A DNA stretch of 19,473 nt from contig JBJTYE010000167.1 of NCBI GenBank assembly GCA_046082625.1, forward strand, positions 1 to 19,473, given 5' to 3'. Positions 1 to 7,261 of the stretch are shown one piece after another. The DNA is from Casp-actino8 sp046082625. Its GTDB lineage: Bacteria > Actinomycetota > Acidimicrobiia > Acidimicrobiales > Ilumatobacteraceae. The notes under the pieces were generated by a model that saw only the letters and a program-made list of their open reading frames with translations, did not search any database and was not told the origin of the DNA. Each line of letters starts with the position of its first letter. Position 1 is the stretch's first letter. Position numbers and translations under genes: made by a program.

Positions 1-178
1 CAATGCAGAAAAAGGGTACGGGTTCATCTCCCGTGAGGACGGGCCCGACGTGTTCGTCCACTTCTCCCAGATCCAGTCGTCGGGGTACAAGACCCTGCAA
101 GAAGGCCAGAAGGTCGAATTCGAAGTCGGACCGGGACGCAAGGGCGACGAGGCCCGCGACGTCCGCGCTCTCGACTGA
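1..178 (+). CDS. Cold-shock domain protein, 3' part only
   Basis: Truncated by the window edge: the frame is already open at base 2 and ends with TGA at 176-178, giving 58 residues. The visible part has both nucleic-acid-binding motifs of the CspA family, RNP1 (KGYGFI) and RNP2 (DVFVHF), followed by the usual FSQIQSSGYKTL and GQKVEFEV segments of the five-stranded OB-fold. Family members are about 65-70 residues, so only the first 8 or so residues are missing. Known role of the family: single-stranded RNA/DNA chaperone in the cytoplasm, acting in cold adaptation or general RNA metabolism. The promoter and any cold-responsive 5' UTR lie outside the window, so cold inducibility cannot be judged. 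It is convergent with the ybaK-like gene, with 45 bp between the stop codons. Confidence 0.93.
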   Translation, partial: NAEKGYGFISREDGPDVFVHFSQIQSSGYKTLQEGQKVEFEVGPGRKGDEARDVRALD

Positions 179-189
179 TCTCTGCCTGA

Positions 190-204
190 CGCCCTGACGG
201 GGCG
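190..204 (+). terminator. Weak hairpin after the cold-shock gene
   Basis: CGCCC (190-194), a 5-nt loop and GGGCG (200-204) form a short perfect inverted repeat 11 nt after the cold-shock stop codon, in the gap between convergent genes. A second small repeat, CTGA/TCAG, follows at about 216-227. No T-tract follows either one, so intrinsic termination is only a possibility. Confidence 0.22.
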
Positions 205-223
205 ATTCGCCGACTCTGATCCC

Positions 224-742
224 TCAGGCTCGTCCGCGCTCGCTGATATCGGCGACGGTGGCCTGGAGGACGTCGATGAGGTCCCTCGGCTTCACCTCGA
301 CGTCGGCATCTCGCCGCCCTGCCGAGACGTAGATCGTCTCCCAGGACAGAGCCGAGCGATCGATGATCGTGGGTGAGCATCGACGTTGTCCGAAAGGGCT
401 GATGCCCCCGACGACGTAGCCCGTCAGCCGTTCCGCGGCGGCGGGGTCGAGCATCTCGGCTCGTTTGGCGTCGAGCGCGTGTGCCAGAGCTTTCAGTTGG
501 ACGTGGCCGGTGACGGGAACGATGGCCACCGCCGTCGGATGCGGGCCACCTTGCAGGGAGATCATCAGGGTCTTGAACACCCGATCGGGTTCGACTCCGA
601 GCGCGGTTGCGGCGGCGGCCCCGTACCCGAGAGTCGAGGGCGAGGCGTCGAAGGTGTGCAGGGTGAAGGTCACGCCGGCACGGTTGAGAGTTTGGATTGC
701 TGGTGTACCGATGGAGGGGGTCTGTGACTTCTTCTTGGTCAT
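224..742 (-). CDS. ybaK: Cys-tRNA(Pro)/aminoacyl-tRNA deacylase, YbaK/EbsC family
   Basis: A 172-residue protein, close to the usual YbaK length of about 160. Family hallmarks are visible: a VFKTL segment containing the conserved lysine (K57) and the GYVVGGISPFG motif (108-118) that lines the substrate pocket. Known role: hydrolysis of Cys-tRNA(Pro) formed when prolyl-tRNA synthetase mischarges with cysteine, a trans-editing step in cytoplasmic translation quality control. The ATG at 742 is followed by a lysine-rich MTKKK start and is the natural choice. The gene is divergent from the helD-like gene with 53 bp between starts. On the minus strand a TACTCT hexamer (762-757) lies 14 nt before the start codon and could be a -10 element with a very short leader. 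Substrate specificity within the YbaK/ProX/EbsC superfamily is inferred from overall resemblance only. Confidence 0.9.
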   Translation of the reverse strand: MTKKKSQTPSIGTPAIQTLNRAGVTFTLHTFDASPSTLGYGAAAATALGVEPDRVFKTLMISLQGGPHPTAVAIVPVTGHVQLKALAHALDAKRAEMLDPAAAERLTGYVVGGISPFGQRRCSPTIIDRSALSWETIYVSAGRRDADVEVKPRDLIDVLQATVADISERGRA

Positions 743-752
743 GAGAATCTGC

Positions 753-765
753 CGGTAGAGTACCG
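753..765. promoter_or_regulatory. Palindrome in the ybaK/helD divergent promoter region
   Basis: CGGTA (753-757), GAG, TACCG (761-765) is a perfect 5-bp inverted repeat in the 53-bp gap between the two start codons. It contains TAGAGT (756-761), a possible -10 for helD on the plus strand, and TACTCT on the minus strand, a possible -10 for ybaK. It could be an operator or simply back-to-back -10 hexamers. The known rifamycin-associated element found upstream of some helR genes was not recognised here. Confidence 0.35.
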
Positions 766-795
766 AAACGCCAATTTTCCCTCGGCGTCACGACC

Positions 796-2985
796 ATGGC
801 CGCCCAGCACCCAGACCTCGTCGCAGAACAGGCCTACATCGATCACGCCTACGCGTGCCTGGAGAAGAGCCGTCAGGACGCCTGGAAGATGCGGAACCTG
901 ACCGAGTCCGGGATGGGTGGCACCTTTCAGAATCGCTTCGAGCGCAACGCCATCGACGACGCTCTGGTGAAGCGCCTCACCGATCTCGATCTCGGGGACG
1001 CGGCACTGGTGTTCGGTCGGATCGATCGTCACGAGGGCGACGGTCTCGAGACCTTCCACATCGGACGTTTGGCGGTCTCCGACGAGGCCCGCGAGCCGGT
1101 GGTGGTCGATTGGCGGGCTCCGGTCGCCGAACCCTTCTACCGCGCCACGGGTCGCGAACCCATGGGGTTGGCCCGGCGCCGACATTTCGTGATCGAGGGA
1201 TCGCGTCTGCTCGGTATCGAGGACGAGCTCTTCGGGCGGGGTCACCTGGGAATCGGACACGACGAGGGACTGGCCGATCTGGTGGATTTCGTCCCCGACC
1301 ATGACGGGGGAGTCACCCAGGCCGGCACCGGTTTGCGCGGGTACAGCTCACTGCTGGCCTCCATCGAACGGGGACGGACGGGCCGCCTGGGCGACATCGT
1401 GGCCACGATCCAATCGGAACAGGACGAGATCATTCGATCGCCGCAACCGGGCGTTCTCGTGGTCCAGGGCGGTCCCGGGACTGGCAAGACCGTGGTGGCC
1501 CTGCATCGCGCCGCCTATCTGCTGTACACCAATCGGTTTCCGCTCGAGGATCAGGGAGTCCTCGTCATCGGACCGAATCGGGTGTTCTTGCGCTACATCG
1601 AACAAGTACTGCCCTCGCTCGGTGAAGCCGGAGTGGAGCAAGTGATCCTGCAGGATCTGGTCCCCGGAGTTCTCTGGGCGACCGAGACGAGGGGAGCCTT
1701 CGATTCGTCGCGAACCGAGCGTGTCAAGGGCGACGAGCGTATGGCCGAGGTCATCGAGAAGGCCGTTCGGGATCGTCAGCGCCCGTTGCGGGACGAACTA
1801 CGTCGTCCGTTTCGGTCCGGCTACGTCACATTGCGCGTCGAGGAATCGGAGCGCATCGTGCAGGCGGCTCGTCGTCGCTTCCGCCGCCACAACGCCGCCC
1901 GACGGTGGGTGGAGAACGAAGTGTGGTCGGCGCTGGCGGCCACGTGGCGCGAGGGCGACGTCGATCCCGATGAGGTGCGAGAGGCGTTGCGGCAGGACGA
2001 GGAGGTCTGGGCCGCCCTGGAGCGGATGTGGCCGTTCTTGACACCGGCGCAGTTACTGCACGACCTCTTCGGATCGCGGGCGTTGTTGAAACTGGCCGCC
2101 CAGCGGCACTTCGATGCCGAGGACATCGAGGCGCTGTATCGTCCGCGCTCGGAGTCGGTCGACGACGTGCGCTGGACCCGGGCCGATGCCGCACTGCTGG
2201 ACGAAGCTCGGGTACATCTCGGACCCAAACCCCGCAAGGGCGGCCGCATCGACGAGGCCGACGAAATCAGGACCTACGGCCACATCGTGGTGGACGAGGT
2301 ACAGGATCTCTCGCCCATGCAACTGGCCATGGTCACCAGGAGGTCGCTGTCGGGATCAATGACGGTGGTGGGCGACCTGGCACAGGCCACCGGCGTCCAT
2401 GCCCCGGCCACCTGGGACGACTTGCTCGATCATCTGCCCGATGTCAAGAACACTCGCATCATCGGACTCTCCGTGAGTTACCGCATTCCCGAGCAAATCA
2501 TGGACCTGGCGAACCGGGTGATGATGGCCGCCAGTCCGAATCTGCGGGCACCGACCGCAGTGCGCGCCGGTCCGGCGGCACCCGAGATCGCGCGAGTCGA
2601 AGATCGGGGATCGCTGGAGGTCGTGGCGGCCTCCGAGACCCGACGGCTGGTCTCGATTCTCGGCAGAGGAAACGTGGCGGTGGTCGTCCCCGATGCTCTG
2701 GTCGACTCGATGTCGGAAGCGTTGACGGCGGCCGGCGTGGATCACGGTCGTGCTGCCACCTCGGCACTCGATGCCGGGGTGACCGTGGTCCCGGTGAGCA
2801 TGATCAAGGGTCTGGAACTGGACGGCGTGGTGGTGGTGGAACCCGCCGACATCGTGGACTCCGAACGTCACGGATTGCGGGCTCTCTATGTGGCCTTGAC
2901 TCGTTCGACGCAACGTCTCACGGTGGTTCACCATCGAGATCTGCCACCGGCCATGAACGCCGATGATCCTCGACCGGGTCACTGA
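796..2985 (+). CDS. helD: HelD/HelR-type RNA polymerase recycling ATPase (SF1-like)
   Basis: A 729-residue protein, about the size of actinobacterial class II HelD. Layout: a short N-terminal helical arm (1-40); a conserved segment with IGRLAVSD and VVVDWRAP (about 88-110); Walker A GGPGTGKT (225-232, K231); a long insertion or clamp region (about 290-480); Walker B-like VDEVQD; motif III VVGDLAQATG; and a C-terminal motif VI LYVALTRS near the end. Known role: HelD proteins push arms into the main and secondary channels of RNA polymerase and use ATP to release stalled or rifampicin-bound enzyme, rather than unwinding DNA. Some actinobacterial members (HelR) give rifamycin tolerance. The ATG at 796 has no clear Shine-Dalgarno sequence. 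It is convergent with the lipoprotein gene. The insertion is long and charged, as expected of the clamp-opening domain. The family call is firm; a role in antibiotic tolerance is inference. Confidence 0.93.
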   Translation: MAAQHPDLVAEQAYIDHAYACLEKSRQDAWKMRNLTESGMGGTFQNRFERNAIDDALVKRLTDLDLGDAALVFGRIDRHEGDGLETFHIGRLAVSDEAREPVVVDWRAPVAEPFYRATGREPMGLARRRHFVIEGSRLLGIEDELFGRGHLGIGHDEGLADLVDFVPDHDGGVTQAGTGLRGYSSLLASIERGRTGRLGDIVATIQSEQDEIIRSPQPGVLVVQGGPGTGKTVVALHRAAYLLYTNRFPLEDQGVLVIGPNRVFLRYIEQVLPSLGEAGVEQVILQDLVPGVLWATETRGAFDSSRTERVKGDERMAEVIEKAVRDRQRPLRDELRRPFRSGYVTLRVEESERIVQAARRRFRRHNAARRWVENEVWSALAATWREGDVDPDEVREALRQDEEVWAALERMWPFLTPAQLLHDLFGSRALLKLAAQRHFDAEDIEALYRPRSESVDDVRWTRADAALLDEARVHLGPKPRKGGRIDEADEIRTYGHIVVDEVQDLSPMQLAMVTRRSLSGSMTVVGDLAQATGVHAPATWDDLLDHLPDVKNTRIIGLSVSYRIPEQIMDLANRVMMAASPNLRAPTAVRAGPAAPEIARVEDRGSLEVVAASETRRLVSILGRGNVAVVVPDALVDSMSEALTAAGVDHGRAATSALDAGVTVVPVSMIKGLELDGVVVVEPADIVDSERHGLRALYVALTRSTQRLTVVHHRDLPPAMNADDPRPGH

Positions 2986-3000
2986 TCCGGAATCAGGATC
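2982..3000. terminator. Bidirectional hairpin between convergent genes
   Basis: Overlapping inverted repeats sit on the two stop codons: CTGAT (2982-2986) with ATCAG (2992-2996), and GATCC (2984-2988) with GGATC (2996-3000). They occupy the 7-bp gap between helD and the minus-strand lipoprotein gene. There is no T-tract, so this is a weak terminator candidate. Confidence 0.28.
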
Positions 3001-3424
3001 GGGTCAGATACTCCTCGATGACCTGACCGGCGAAGCGGGCCGCCTTGTCGGCATCTGCGGGTCGATTGCGCTCCACGGCGGTACGTGCCAGATCCACCAT
3101 TCGCCCGAGAGAATCGGCGGCGGCGGAATCCTCGCTCGTGACCTCGGTTTCGACTGCAGACCACAGAGCTTCGATCAGGGCCAGTTGCTCCGCCTTGCCC
3201 GCAGGTGTCCGACCGCTCTGATCGGGGCCGATGTAGGTGGACAGATCACCCATGGCCGTCGCCAGACGGCCCAACAACTCCTCGACCGAGCCGGAGGGCT
3301 GCGTGGTCGTCGGAGCAGCGGTGGACGAGGTCGACACCGAGGCGTCGTAGGTGGTGGGCGCGCAGGCCATGGATCCGGTGATCGCCAGAGCCGTCAACGC
3401 GGCCGAGAGAATTCTTGCATTCAT
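2993..3424 (-). CDS. Small putative lipoprotein or secreted protein, unknown function
   Basis: A 143-residue protein when started at the ATG at 3424. The first 21 residues look like an export signal: a positive n-region (Arg4), a hydrophobic run ILSAALTALAITG, then SMAC with the only early cysteine (C21). The lipobox is imperfect because position -3 is Ser rather than Leu/Val/Ile. A Ser/Thr-rich linker follows (about 24-50), then a helical, charged, cysteine-free domain (51-143). I recognise no enzyme family; it resembles small actinobacterial envelope proteins of unknown role. A TTG at 3442 overlapping the dtxR-like stop (TTGA) would add six residues. I prefer the ATG because it gives a cleaner signal peptide. 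The close position behind a metal regulator suggests co-transcription with it, but no metal-binding motif is visible. Confidence 0.72.
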   Translation of the reverse strand: MNARILSAALTALAITGSMACAPTTYDASVSTSSTAAPTTTQPSGSVEELLGRLATAMGDLSTYIGPDQSGRTPAGKAEQLALIEALWSAVETEVTSEDSAAADSLGRMVDLARTAVERNRPADADKAARFAGQVIEEYLTRS

Positions 3425-3438
3425 GGTCGCGTGGTCGC

Positions 3439-4101
3439 TCAAGCGGTGACCAGAATGCGCGCCGAGGCGTAGGCGCTGACGCCGACCACTCGACCATCGA
3501 TCTCGACTTTCATGGAGCCATCGTCGGTCGTCGACCGAACGCTTCCGCTGCGACCGGGGGTGATACTCGACTGCTGGAGGAATTCGAGCAGTCCCGGAGT
3601 GAACTCCAATTCTTCGGGAATGCGCGAGACCGTGAAGGTCGAACCGGGATCCACGTGGGACAGCGGGATGGCATCGGGAATCACGTAGCTGGAACCGGGA
3701 ATGGGATTACCGTGCGGGCAGGTTGTCGGGCCACCGAGGATGCGATCGATGGCGGCCTCGACGTCGTCGCTCAGCACGTGTTCCCACTTGCCCGCTTCCT
3801 GGTGGGCGGCGGCCCAACTCAATCCGAGAATGTCGGTCAGGAAGCGTTCCGCCAAACGGTGGCGCCGCACCACTTGCTGAGCGAGACGCTCGCCCGCCGA
3901 AGTGAGGGTGATGCGATTGGAGGAGGTGGCGACGAGTCCGGCCCGGCTCATCTTGTCGATCATTTGCGACACCGAGGCCCGGCTGACTTGGAGGCGTTCG
4001 GCGATACGCGCCTGGATCACGTCGAGTTCGTCCTCGTGCAACTCGAAGATGCACTCGCAGTACTCCTCGAAGGCAGGATGGCGATCCGAGGCGGTGAACA
4101 T
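3439..4101 (-). CDS. DtxR-family metal-dependent transcriptional regulator
   Basis: A 220-residue protein, matching the DtxR/IdeR length. It has an N-terminal winged helix (about 10-75, with AERLQVSRASVSQMIDKM as the recognition helix region), a dimerisation/metal domain (76-140) and a C-terminal SH3/FeoA-like domain (about 148-220). The ancillary-site ligands of DtxR are kept (H81, E85, H100), as are E107 and H108 of the primary site. DtxR Met10 aligns with Glu13, and DtxR Cys102 (Glu in Mn-type MntR) aligns with Gly104, so the sensed metal (Fe or Mn) cannot be assigned safely. The GNPIPG hinge motif is present. The start at 4101 is chosen because a TATCCT -10 hexamer ends 6 nt upstream, implying a leaderless mRNA. 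It follows the cyclase-like gene by 44 bp and precedes the lipoprotein gene by 14 bp. Confidence 0.93.
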   Translation of the reverse strand: MFTASDRHPAFEEYCECIFELHEDELDVIQARIAERLQVSRASVSQMIDKMSRAGLVATSSNRITLTSAGERLAQQVVRRHRLAERFLTDILGLSWAAAHQEAGKWEHVLSDDVEAAIDRILGGPTTCPHGNPIPGSSYVIPDAIPLSHVDPGSTFTVSRIPEELEFTPGLLEFLQQSSITPGRSGSVRSTTDDGSMKVEIDGRVVGVSAYASARILVTA

Positions 4102-4107
4102 ACTTCG

Positions 4108-4113
4108 AGGATA
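4108..4113 (-). promoter_or_regulatory. -10 element for the dtxR-like gene (leaderless)
   Basis: On the minus strand TATCCT lies 6 nt before the ATG at 4101, the spacing expected when transcription starts at the start codon. No convincing -35 is visible. It suggests the regulator has its own promoter although it sits behind the glycosyltransferase operon. Confidence 0.5.
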
Positions 4114-4145
4114 GTCCCCGGTGCCCTCGGTCGGGATGGCGACTG

Positions 4146-5189
4146 TCAGTCGACGACCAGGGAGGGGAGGAAGAGCCGGGACGCATCGGTGCTGGAGCAG
4201 ATGGCGTCGGCCGCCATGATCACCGCGGCGGCGGTGTAGGCGGTGCGCTCGCCGGCCGGGAACTTCTCCATGGTCGGGTAGACGATTCCGGTCCAATACG
4301 AGCCGTCATCGTGCCGGTGCGACCGGGTCCAGGCCAACAAGTCGATGGCAGTGTCCAGGTCGCCGATGGCGGCATGGGCGATGGAGCACTCGGCGGTCTC
4401 AGCCGCCGTCACCCAGGGCTCGTCGCTGACGCAGCGAATCCCGCGGCCTTCCATGGCGAAGGTGGACCAGCCCTCGGCGATCCGGGCCTTGGCCTGCTCG
4501 CCCTCCAGAGCGTTGGTGAGGATGGGGTAGTACCAGTCCATGGCCCAACGCTCCTTGGGCTCGAAGGCGTCCGGTCGATGGGTGATCACCGACCGCAGTC
4601 GATCGGCGGCCTCGACCCAATGCGGCCTCGACTGATCGAGAAGTTCGGCGAGATTCACCGCGCATGTGAGGGAGTGCCAGATGCTGGACGAGCCGGTGAG
4701 CAAGGCATAGTCCCAGGGCTGGGCGTGGACCTCGCGGGCCCAGAGAATGGATCCGTCGTGACGTCGCAAGGACAGGACCCACTCCATGGCCCGATCGACG
4801 GTCGACCACATGTGTTCGACGAATCCGCGGTCGGCCGTGCACAGCCAGTGATGCCAGACCCCGGCCGCCACGTAGGCGCAGACGTTGGTGTCGAGTTTGG
4901 GTTCCTTCACGATTCCACCGGGTAGGTAGTAGTTGAACCACCACCCGTCGGGATGTTGGGAATCGGCCAACCAGGTGTAGGCCCTCTCGGCGTGACGATG
5001 GAGTCCGGCGATGTCGAGGGCGATGGCCGTCTCGACGTGGTTCCAGGGATCGCAATGTCCGTCGTCGAACCAGGGAATCATGCCGTTGTCGAGCTGGAGA
5101 GCGGCGATGGTGAGGGCGGTCTGGTAAACCTCCTCGGCGCTCAGGACTCCCTCGACATTGGGAATCGTCAGGTGGGGAACCGACGTCAT
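4146..5189 (-). CDS. Terpene-cyclase/prenyltransferase-like (alpha/alpha)6-barrel protein
   Basis: A 347-residue protein with the repeated aromatic and Gly-rich signatures of the squalene-cyclase/prenyltransferase-beta superfamily: NGMIPWFDDG (35-44), HPDGWWFNYYLPGG (79-92), DGSILWARE (145-153) and DGSYWTG (295-301). No DXDD or DXDTAE catalytic motif of squalene-hopene cyclases is seen, and at 347 residues it is about half the size of those enzymes, so it probably has one barrel. It may instead be a carbohydrate-active (six-hairpin) or structural member. It starts one base after the methyltransferase stop (TGA, C, ATG), so it is almost certainly translated from the same message. Sharing an operon with a GT4 glycosyltransferase and a methyltransferase suggests it acts on or modifies a glycolipid or polyprenyl-linked product; that is inference. 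No signal peptide or membrane segment is evident. Confidence 0.75.
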   Translation of the reverse strand: MTSVPHLTIPNVEGVLSAEEVYQTALTIAALQLDNGMIPWFDDGHCDPWNHVETAIALDIAGLHRHAERAYTWLADSQHPDGWWFNYYLPGGIVKEPKLDTNVCAYVAAGVWHHWLCTADRGFVEHMWSTVDRAMEWVLSLRRHDGSILWAREVHAQPWDYALLTGSSSIWHSLTCAVNLAELLDQSRPHWVEAADRLRSVITHRPDAFEPKERWAMDWYYPILTNALEGEQAKARIAEGWSTFAMEGRGIRCVSDEPWVTAAETAECSIAHAAIGDLDTAIDLLAWTRSHRHDDGSYWTGIVYPTMEKFPAGERTAYTAAAVIMAADAICSSTDASRLFLPSLVVD

Positions 5190-5190
5190 G

Positions 5191-5955
5191 TCACGCCACC
5201 GCCGCCGCGGGGCGATCGATGGTCGCCGTGGCGATCTCGGAGTTCTTGCGGGCGTAGACGATCAGGCTCTTGCCGAGCAGGGGGGAGAGGGCGCGTTCTG
5301 CGATCTTCATGGTTCGAGGCTGCTTCACGATGTCCCATTCGAGGAACTTGCGGTACGCCTCCACCATTCTATGGTCGTTGCGCCGCGGACCAACCGCGCA
5401 CTTCAGCCACCAGTACGGAGAATGCAGGGCGTGGGCGTGGTGGGATCCGGCGATCTCCAGTCCGGCGGCCCGCAGCTTGGCGGTGAGTTCGGTTTCGGAA
5501 TAGATCCTCACGTGCCCACCTACCGCCTTCGGTGCGTGGTACTCGTCGCTCAACATCCAATTGATCTTCTCCGGCCACCAGGACGGAACGGTGCAGGCCA
5601 GAGTCCCTCCGGGACGCAGCACTCGCGCCAATTCGCCGATGGCCGTGACATCGTCCTGGATGTGTTCGAGTACCTCGGAGGTGATCACGCGATCGAAGGT
5701 TCCATCCGGGAACGGCAGCCGGGTGGCGTCACCGCGCAGGGCTCCGACGAAAGCCTCCGACGGGATCTCACCCTCTTCGATCATGGCCCCGAAGGTGGCC
5801 CGGGTGGTGCGGACTTCATCGTCGGCGTAGTCGAGAGCCACGATCCGCCCGCCGCGACGCGCCACCTCGAAGGCGTGACGCCCGAATCCGGCACCGGCGT
5901 CGAGGGTCAGATCCCCCGGGACCAGTCCGAGACGATCGAGACGGACCGTCAACAC
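5191..5955 (-). CDS. Class I SAM-dependent methyltransferase
   Basis: A 254-residue protein when started at the GTG at 5955, two bases after the glycosyltransferase stop. The Rossmann fold is clear: motif I LDAGAGFGRHA (18-28) binds the SAM methionine moiety, the acidic residue of motif II is LDYAD (41-45), then GDATRLPFPDGTFD (75-88), SEVLEHI (93-99) and VLRPGG (112-117), as in UbiE/Methyltransf_11 enzymes. The C-terminal half has a Trp-rich stretch (PSWWPEKINW, about 124-133; YWWLK, 181-185) that may form a lipid or sugar acceptor pocket. The open frame extends upstream into the glycosyltransferase gene, but that part is low-complexity Arg/Gly sequence and not part of the protein. TTG at 5952 is an alternative start. 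Likely role: methylation of a product made by its operon partners; the acceptor is unknown. Confidence 0.9.
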   Translation of the reverse strand: MLTVRLDRLGLVPGDLTLDAGAGFGRHAFEVARRGGRIVALDYADDEVRTTRATFGAMIEEGEIPSEAFVGALRGDATRLPFPDGTFDRVITSEVLEHIQDDVTAIGELARVLRPGGTLACTVPSWWPEKINWMLSDEYHAPKAVGGHVRIYSETELTAKLRAAGLEIAGSHHAHALHSPYWWLKCAVGPRRNDHRMVEAYRKFLEWDIVKQPRTMKIAERALSPLLGKSLIVYARKNSEIATATIDRPAAAVA

Positions 5956-5957
5956 GG

Positions 5958-7250
5958 TCAGATCCGTCCGTTCCGGCGAAGCTTCTCGCGATTGGCGGGC
6001 ATGTCGAGGACCTCGCGGTATTGATCGACGGTCTGCTCGGCACAGCGTCGCCAGGTCCAACGCTCCACCACGCGTTGTCGACCGTTCGCTCCGACCCGGG
6101 CCCGGAGAGCCGGATCGTCCAAACCGCGACGGATGGTGGCGGCCAAGGCCTCGGCATCTCCGGCGACGCAGGACAACACCGTGTCCCCATCGGTCCCCGT
6201 CACCTCGGGGAGGGCCCCGCCGTCGGTGGCCACCAAACAGATGCCGGTGCACATGGCTTCGATGGCGGGGAGGCTGAAACCTTCGTACAGAGATGGCACC
6301 ACTGCCAGTTCGGCCTCAGCGTACAGCTCGACGATGCGCTCGTCGGAGACGCCGGACACGAATTGGATATGAGGAACGAGTCCCAATTTCTCGATCAGGT
6401 CCATGCTCTTGCCCGGTTTGGGCTTGCCGATGATGGTCAAGGTCACATCGCGTTCGGTCCGCAATTTGGCCACGGCTTCGAGAAGGTAGGACAAACCCTT
6501 CAGGGCCACGTCGGCCGACGCAGTGGTGATCAAGCGGCCGGGAATACGAGTGACCGAGGGAAGGGGACGGAAGAGGTCCGGATCCACACCCACCGGGACG
6601 AGACGCATGCGGTCGTAGGACACGCCCATGTCGTCGTGGATGTCCTTGATGCTGTTCTCGCTGACGACCACGATGCGCGGCAGTCGACTGGCGACTCGGC
6701 CTTGCATCTTGACGAACGAGTAGAACCGCGACACGCCGAACTTCTTCCACCAGTTGGGGGAGTGGGCCATCTCCAGGGCGCGGTCGCGGGTGATGGGATG
6801 GTGGAGTGTCACGATGGTCGGGATCTTCTTCTCGAGTCCGAGGATGCCGTAGCCCAGACATTGATTGTCGTGCACCAGATCGAACTCGCTGACGCGAGTT
6901 GCAAGGTGCCGACGCACCCGGGAGCTGAAGGCAGCCGGTTCACCGAAGGCTCCGGTGAGGTAGAGCCCGACTTCGTAGAAGTCCTCGCGGGTCTTCAACT
7001 CCCAGATGGCCGGAAAGCGGAAGGGGTAGTAGTCGTTGACCAGATCGAGGCTGGGAAGTTTGGTCAGGGCCACCCGGTCGTCGAGGACCGGGTAGGGCTG
7101 GCCGCCGAAGACTTCGACCGAGTGGCCGAGGTCGACGAGTGCCTTGGTGAGGTGCCGCGTGTACACGCCCTGGCCTCCCACGTGGGGCTTTCCGCGGTAG
7201 GTGAGGTAGGCGATCCGCAAGGGGCGATCGAGGGCACCGTGGTCGGGCAT
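5958..7250 (-). CDS. GT4-family glycosyltransferase (GT-B fold)
   Basis: A 430-residue protein, typical of GT4 (about 370-430). The N-terminal Rossmann domain begins LRIAYLTYRGKPHVGGQGVYTRHL, where GGQGVY (25-30) is the nucleotide-sugar loop. The C-terminal domain has VPVGVD (218-223), an ALKG segment (249-252), and the EX7E signature in EGFSLPAIE (E323 and E331) followed by GGALPEV (344-350), which bind the NDP-sugar. Known family role: retaining transfer of a sugar to a lipid, sugar or small-molecule acceptor, on the cytoplasmic face. The ATG at 7250 is chosen because upstream codons overlap the sigma factor gene and are low quality. It lies 11 bp after the sigma gene and 2 bp before the methyltransferase. 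The acceptor is unknown; the context suggests an envelope glycolipid. No transmembrane segment is visible. Confidence 0.92.
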   Translation of the reverse strand: MPDHGALDRPLRIAYLTYRGKPHVGGQGVYTRHLTKALVDLGHSVEVFGGQPYPVLDDRVALTKLPSLDLVNDYYPFRFPAIWELKTREDFYEVGLYLTGAFGEPAAFSSRVRRHLATRVSEFDLVHDNQCLGYGILGLEKKIPTIVTLHHPITRDRALEMAHSPNWWKKFGVSRFYSFVKMQGRVASRLPRIVVVSENSIKDIHDDMGVSYDRMRLVPVGVDPDLFRPLPSVTRIPGRLITTASADVALKGLSYLLEAVAKLRTERDVTLTIIGKPKPGKSMDLIEKLGLVPHIQFVSGVSDERIVELYAEAELAVVPSLYEGFSLPAIEAMCTGICLVATDGGALPEVTGTDGDTVLSCVAGDAEALAATIRRGLDDPALRARVGANGRQRVVERWTWRRCAEQTVDQYREVLDMPANREKLRRNGRI

Positions 7251-7261
7251 GAGAGTCGAGC

